Shown here: piece by piece, positions 8,518 to 10,494 of the stretch
Position numbering within the stretch: the stretch's first letter is position 1
Layout: each line of letters begins with the position of its first letter
Assembly: GCA_036675035.1 (NCBI GenBank)
Contig: JAKFFO010000173.1
Coordinates: 1 to 10,494 of the forward strand
DNA length: 10,494 nt
Direction of reading: 5' to 3'
Source: MESE01 sp036675035
Lineage (GTDB): Bacteria; Pseudomonadota; Gammaproteobacteria; Burkholderiales; Burkholderiaceae_D
Notes under the pieces: generated by a model
The model's input: the letters and a program-made list of their open reading frames with translations, nothing else
Told to the model about the DNA's origin: nothing
Databases searched by the model: none
Program-made: the position numbers and the translations under genes

Positions 8518-9743
8518 GCAGTACCGTACTTCCGGCGATAGGCGTCGAGGAAACGTGCAATTCGTCCAATCGCGTCGGACAAGTCATCCGAGTTAGGCAG
8601 GAAGACGACGCGAAAATGATCAGTTGTCGGGCAGTTGAATCCAGTTCCCTGTACGATCAGCACCCTCTCTTCCGCCAACAATGCGTAGGCGAACTCCTGG
8701 TCATCGGCAATCGGATACATGGCCGGATCGAGTTTCGGGAACATGTATAACGCGGATTTCGGTTTCACACAGGTGACGCCCGGAATATCAGTCAATAGCC
8801 GGTGAGCCATATCCCGTTGACGCAACAGGCGTCCGCCGGGCGCGACCAGATCATTGATGCTCTGATAGCCGCCGAGCGCGGTCTGTATCGCGTATTGACC
8901 CGGCGCATTCGCGCACAGGCGCATCGAGGCAAGCATATTCAAGCCTTCGATGTAATCCTGCGCGTGCTTCTTTTCGCCCGACACGACCATCCATCCCGCA
9001 CGATATCCGCAGGACCGGTAATTCTTGGACAAACCATTGAAGGTAATGAACAGCACATCGTCGGCCAATGACGCGATCGAAGTATGAGTCTCGCCATCGT
9101 ACAAAACCTTGTCGTAGATTTCGTCGGCAAACACGATCAGTTGATGCTGGCGTGCGAGCTCGACAATCTGCTCCAGCAACTCTACCGGATACAACGCGCC
9201 GGTCGGATTGTTTGGATTGATGACGACAATCGCCCGGGTGTTGGACGTGATTTTTTTTCGGATATCGTTAATGTCAGGAAACCAGTCCGCTTGTTCGTCG
9301 CAGACGTAGTGTACCGGCCTGCCGCCCGATAAACTGACGGCCGCGGTCCATAGCGGATAATCCGGAGCCGGAACCAGGACTTCATCCCCGGTATTGAGCA
9401 GCGCGTTCATGCTCATGACGATCAGCTCCGATGCGCCATTGCCTAAATAAACATCGTCGATCGTCACGCCTGCAATCTGCTTCTGCTGCGTGTAATGCAT
9501 GACCGCTTTACGTGGCGCAAACAATCCTTTCGAATCGGTATAGCCCGACGCATTGGACATGTTGCGAATCATGTCCTGAACGATCTCGTCGGGCGCATCG
9601 AAGCCGAACACGGCCAAATTACCAATATTCAATTTAATGATCTTGTGGCCCTCTTCTTCCATCTGCCGGGCTTTCTCCAGCACCGGCCCGCGGATGTCGT
9701 AGCACACATCTGCCAATTTCTTTGATTTTTGAATCTGTCGCAC
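8514..9743 (-). CDS. alaA: Glutamate-pyruvate (alanine) aminotransferase AlaA
   Basis: A 409-residue class I/II PLP aminotransferase; E. coli AlaA has 405. It makes alanine from pyruvate using glutamate as amino donor. The protein is close to E. coli AlaA all along: SKKLADVCYDIRGPVLEKA near the start, KLNIGN, VPAPDYPLWTAAVSLSGG, INPNNPTGALY (about 175-185), FADEIYDK (D207) and FNGLSKNYR with the PLP lysine K240, the same number as in E. coli. I choose the GTG at 9741-9743: it aligns VRQIQKSKKL with the E. coli start MSPIEKSSKL, and AAGGGA (complement of 9751-9756) lies 7 bases upstream. The open frame reaches back to 9836, but those 31 extra residues do not look like the family and no ATG falls between. 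The gene is divergent from the Mth938-type gene and overlaps the small ORF before hom. LAVF replaces the PAPF of E. coli after NIGN. Confidence 0.96.
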   Translation of the reverse strand: MRQIQKSKKLADVCYDIRGPVLEKARQMEEEGHKIIKLNIGNLAVFGFDAPDEIVQDMIRNMSNASGYTDSKGLFAPRKAVMHYTQQKQIAGVTIDDVYLGNGASELIVMSMNALLNTGDEVLVPAPDYPLWTAAVSLSGGRPVHYVCDEQADWFPDINDIRKKITSNTRAIVVINPNNPTGALYPVELLEQIVELARQHQLIVFADEIYDKVLYDGETHTSIASLADDVLFITFNGLSKNYRSCGYRAGWMVVSGEKKHAQDYIEGLNMLASMRLCANAPGQYAIQTALGGYQSINDLVAPGGRLLRQRDMAHRLLTDIPGVTCVKPKSALYMFPKLDPAMYPIADDQEFAYALLAEERVLIVQGTGFNCPTTDHFRVVFLPNSDDLSDAIGRIARFLDAYRRKYGTA

Positions 9744-9775
9744 GGGATAATCCCTTGAAGATGAAATGCAATATA
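9744..9775 (-). promoter_or_regulatory. alaA leader: ribosome site, small palindrome, possible -10
   Basis: Directly before the alaA GTG is an 11-base palindrome GGGATTATCCC (complement of 9744-9754) that includes most of the ribosome site AAGGGA (complement of 9751-9756). As RNA it could form only a 4-bp stem with a 3-base loop. A TATATT (complement of 9770-9775) could be the -10 of alaA with a leader of about 20 bases; its -35 is not convincing. The ribosome site is the firm part and decides the GTG start. Confidence 0.45.
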
Positions 9776-9867
9776 AGGGCACAATGTTGCGCCGCGATAA
9801 AAGAGCCATTCTGCCGAAAGCGCCCTGTTTTATCAATCCGTAGAAACGGTTTTAGCGCGGAAAACGT

Positions 9868-9873
9868 TACAAT
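9868..9873 (+). promoter_or_regulatory. Possible -10 element for the Mth938-type gene
   Basis: TACAAT in the context ACGTTACAATGGG lies 58 bases before the ATG at 9931 in the divergent 187-base gap with alaA. It matches the sigma-70 -10 at five of six positions, but no good -35 stands 16-18 bases upstream. A start near 9880 would place the inverted repeat at 9902-9921 in the mRNA leader. Confidence 0.3.
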
Positions 9874-9901
9874 GGGCGTTCTTTTTCTATTAACTTCCGA
9901 A

Positions 9902-9921
9902 AATCACGTCTCTGCGTGATT
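9902..9921. repeat. Perfect 7-bp inverted repeat before the Mth938-type gene
   Basis: AATCACG (9902-9908) and CGTGATT (9915-9921) are exact reverse complements around the 6-base spacer TCTCTG, ending 9 bases before the ATG at 9931. It could be an operator half-site pair or, if the promoter lies at 9868-9873, an RNA hairpin sitting where a Shine-Dalgarno is expected. No Shine-Dalgarno is visible there. Confidence 0.5.
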
Positions 9922-9930
9922 GCCCGCATC

Positions 9931-10314
9931 ATGAAGTTACATCCCACTACGACCCAGCAGTACCAAACTGTTACCGCCTATGACGACACCGGCGTCGAGA
10001 TTAACGCCAGATACTTTGCACATAGCCTCATAGTGCTGCCGGAGGTCGCACCGGTCCGCTGGCCGGTTGAATCATTCGATGCGCTGTCACCGGCGCATTT
10101 CGACCAGATTGCTGCAACCGTGCCGGATGTGGTCATTCTCGGCACCGGAAAAAAACAGCGCTTCGTTCATCCGAAGTTAATTTCTACGCTCACTGCGCGC
10201 CGCGTCGGGGTCGAGTGCATGGATAATCAAGCCGCGTGCCGTACCTACAATATCTTGATGGCCGAAGGTCGCAAGGTCGCGCTGGCCCTGATTATTGAAA
10301 GCACCTCTAAATAA
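9931..10314 (+). CDS. Mth938/Xcc1710-like (DUF498) domain protein
   Basis: A 127-residue protein of the Mth938-like family (DUF498, related to the human assembly factor NDUFAF3). The family fold is a small alpha/beta domain without known catalytic residues; the bacterial members have no settled function. Features seen: opening MKLHP, a strand IVLPEVAPVRWPV, the core PDVVILGTGKKQRF (about 65-78) with the conserved GTG.xQ/R element, then RRVGVECMDNQAACRTYNILMAEGRKVALALI, typical of the family's end, where GVE.M.T/N..A.R.YN.L..EGR.V.A.L is recurrent. I start it at ATG 9931; an in-frame GTG at 9916 would add five residues, falls inside the inverted repeat, and neither start has a clear ribosome site. 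It is divergent from alaA and is the only complete plus-strand gene here. Confidence 0.93.
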   Translation: MKLHPTTTQQYQTVTAYDDTGVEINARYFAHSLIVLPEVAPVRWPVESFDALSPAHFDQIAATVPDVVILGTGKKQRFVHPKLISTLTARRVGVECMDNQAACRTYNILMAEGRKVALALIIESTSK

Positions 10315-10494
10315 GCGCAGGCGAAAAACAGATAACGCCGGGCACTTCCGGAATCGGAATTTCGAACGGCGGGTCGCGGCCATTTTTGCTAATTCCCTCA
10401 AATGCGATTGGCAATAAACTCGTCGACCACCGGTCAGGTTCGCAAAATGCCGCCGAGTATGCTGCTCGACTCAGTTTTGCCCTCAATCTTTCAA
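10307..10494 (-). other. Unassigned right edge with an open minus-strand frame
   Basis: The 180 bases after the Mth938-type gene contain no gene I recognise. On the minus strand one frame is open from the right edge to TAG (complement of 10307-10309), 61 codons, with a Pro-rich end (RDPPFEIPIPEVPGVICFS) and an 8-base tail-to-tail overlap with the Mth938-type gene; it could be the C-terminus of a convergent gene. A plus-strand frame is also open from 10311 to the edge, without a good start codon. Neither resembles a family I know, and GC-rich sequence keeps frames open by chance. No convincing terminator is seen; the best stem is TTCCG/CGGAA near 10347-10360. Confidence 0.2.

Overview
The window reads as chromosomal, non-mobile DNA of a betaproteobacterium, most likely Burkholderiales and perhaps Oxalobacteraceae. 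This is inferred from the moderate-to-high GC content, the protein sequences, and the gene order (alaA, hom-thrC, molybdenum-cofactor genes, clpB). No database search was possible, so the family-level placement is tentative. I see no tRNA, rRNA, insertion sequence, CRISPR array or phage gene.

Layout from left to right. Bases 2-265 hold the C-terminal end of a methyl-accepting chemotaxis protein on the plus strand. It converges on a long minus-strand series, with hairpins lying between the two. Read in the direction of transcription (high to low coordinates), the series is alaA (alanine aminotransferase), a possible 38-codon ORF, hom (homoserine dehydrogenase), thrC (threonine synthase), moeA (molybdenum insertase), moaD and moaE (the two molybdopterin synthase subunits), crcB (fluoride channel) and clpB (disaggregase). 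Divergent from alaA, a plus-strand gene encodes a small Mth938/Xcc1710-type (DUF498) protein. The last 180 bases have no gene I can name.

How the genes work together. AlaA supplies alanine from pyruvate. Hom and ThrC carry out the first committed step and the last step of threonine synthesis, and no homoserine kinase gene lies between them. MoaD and MoaE convert cPMP to molybdopterin, and MoeA then inserts molybdate. CrcB removes cytoplasmic fluoride and is translationally coupled to moaE by a 4-base overlap. ClpB is the heat-shock disaggregase. It sits at the end of the series but has its own strong sigma-32 type promoter in the 117-base gap before it, so it is probably controlled separately.

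I did not find a new multi-gene system: these are housekeeping genes. The observations most worth checking are the heat-shock promoter of clpB, the small ORF that exactly bridges alaA and hom with ATGA overlaps at both ends, the inverted repeat just before the Mth938-type gene, and the uncoupled, riboswitch-less position of crcB.
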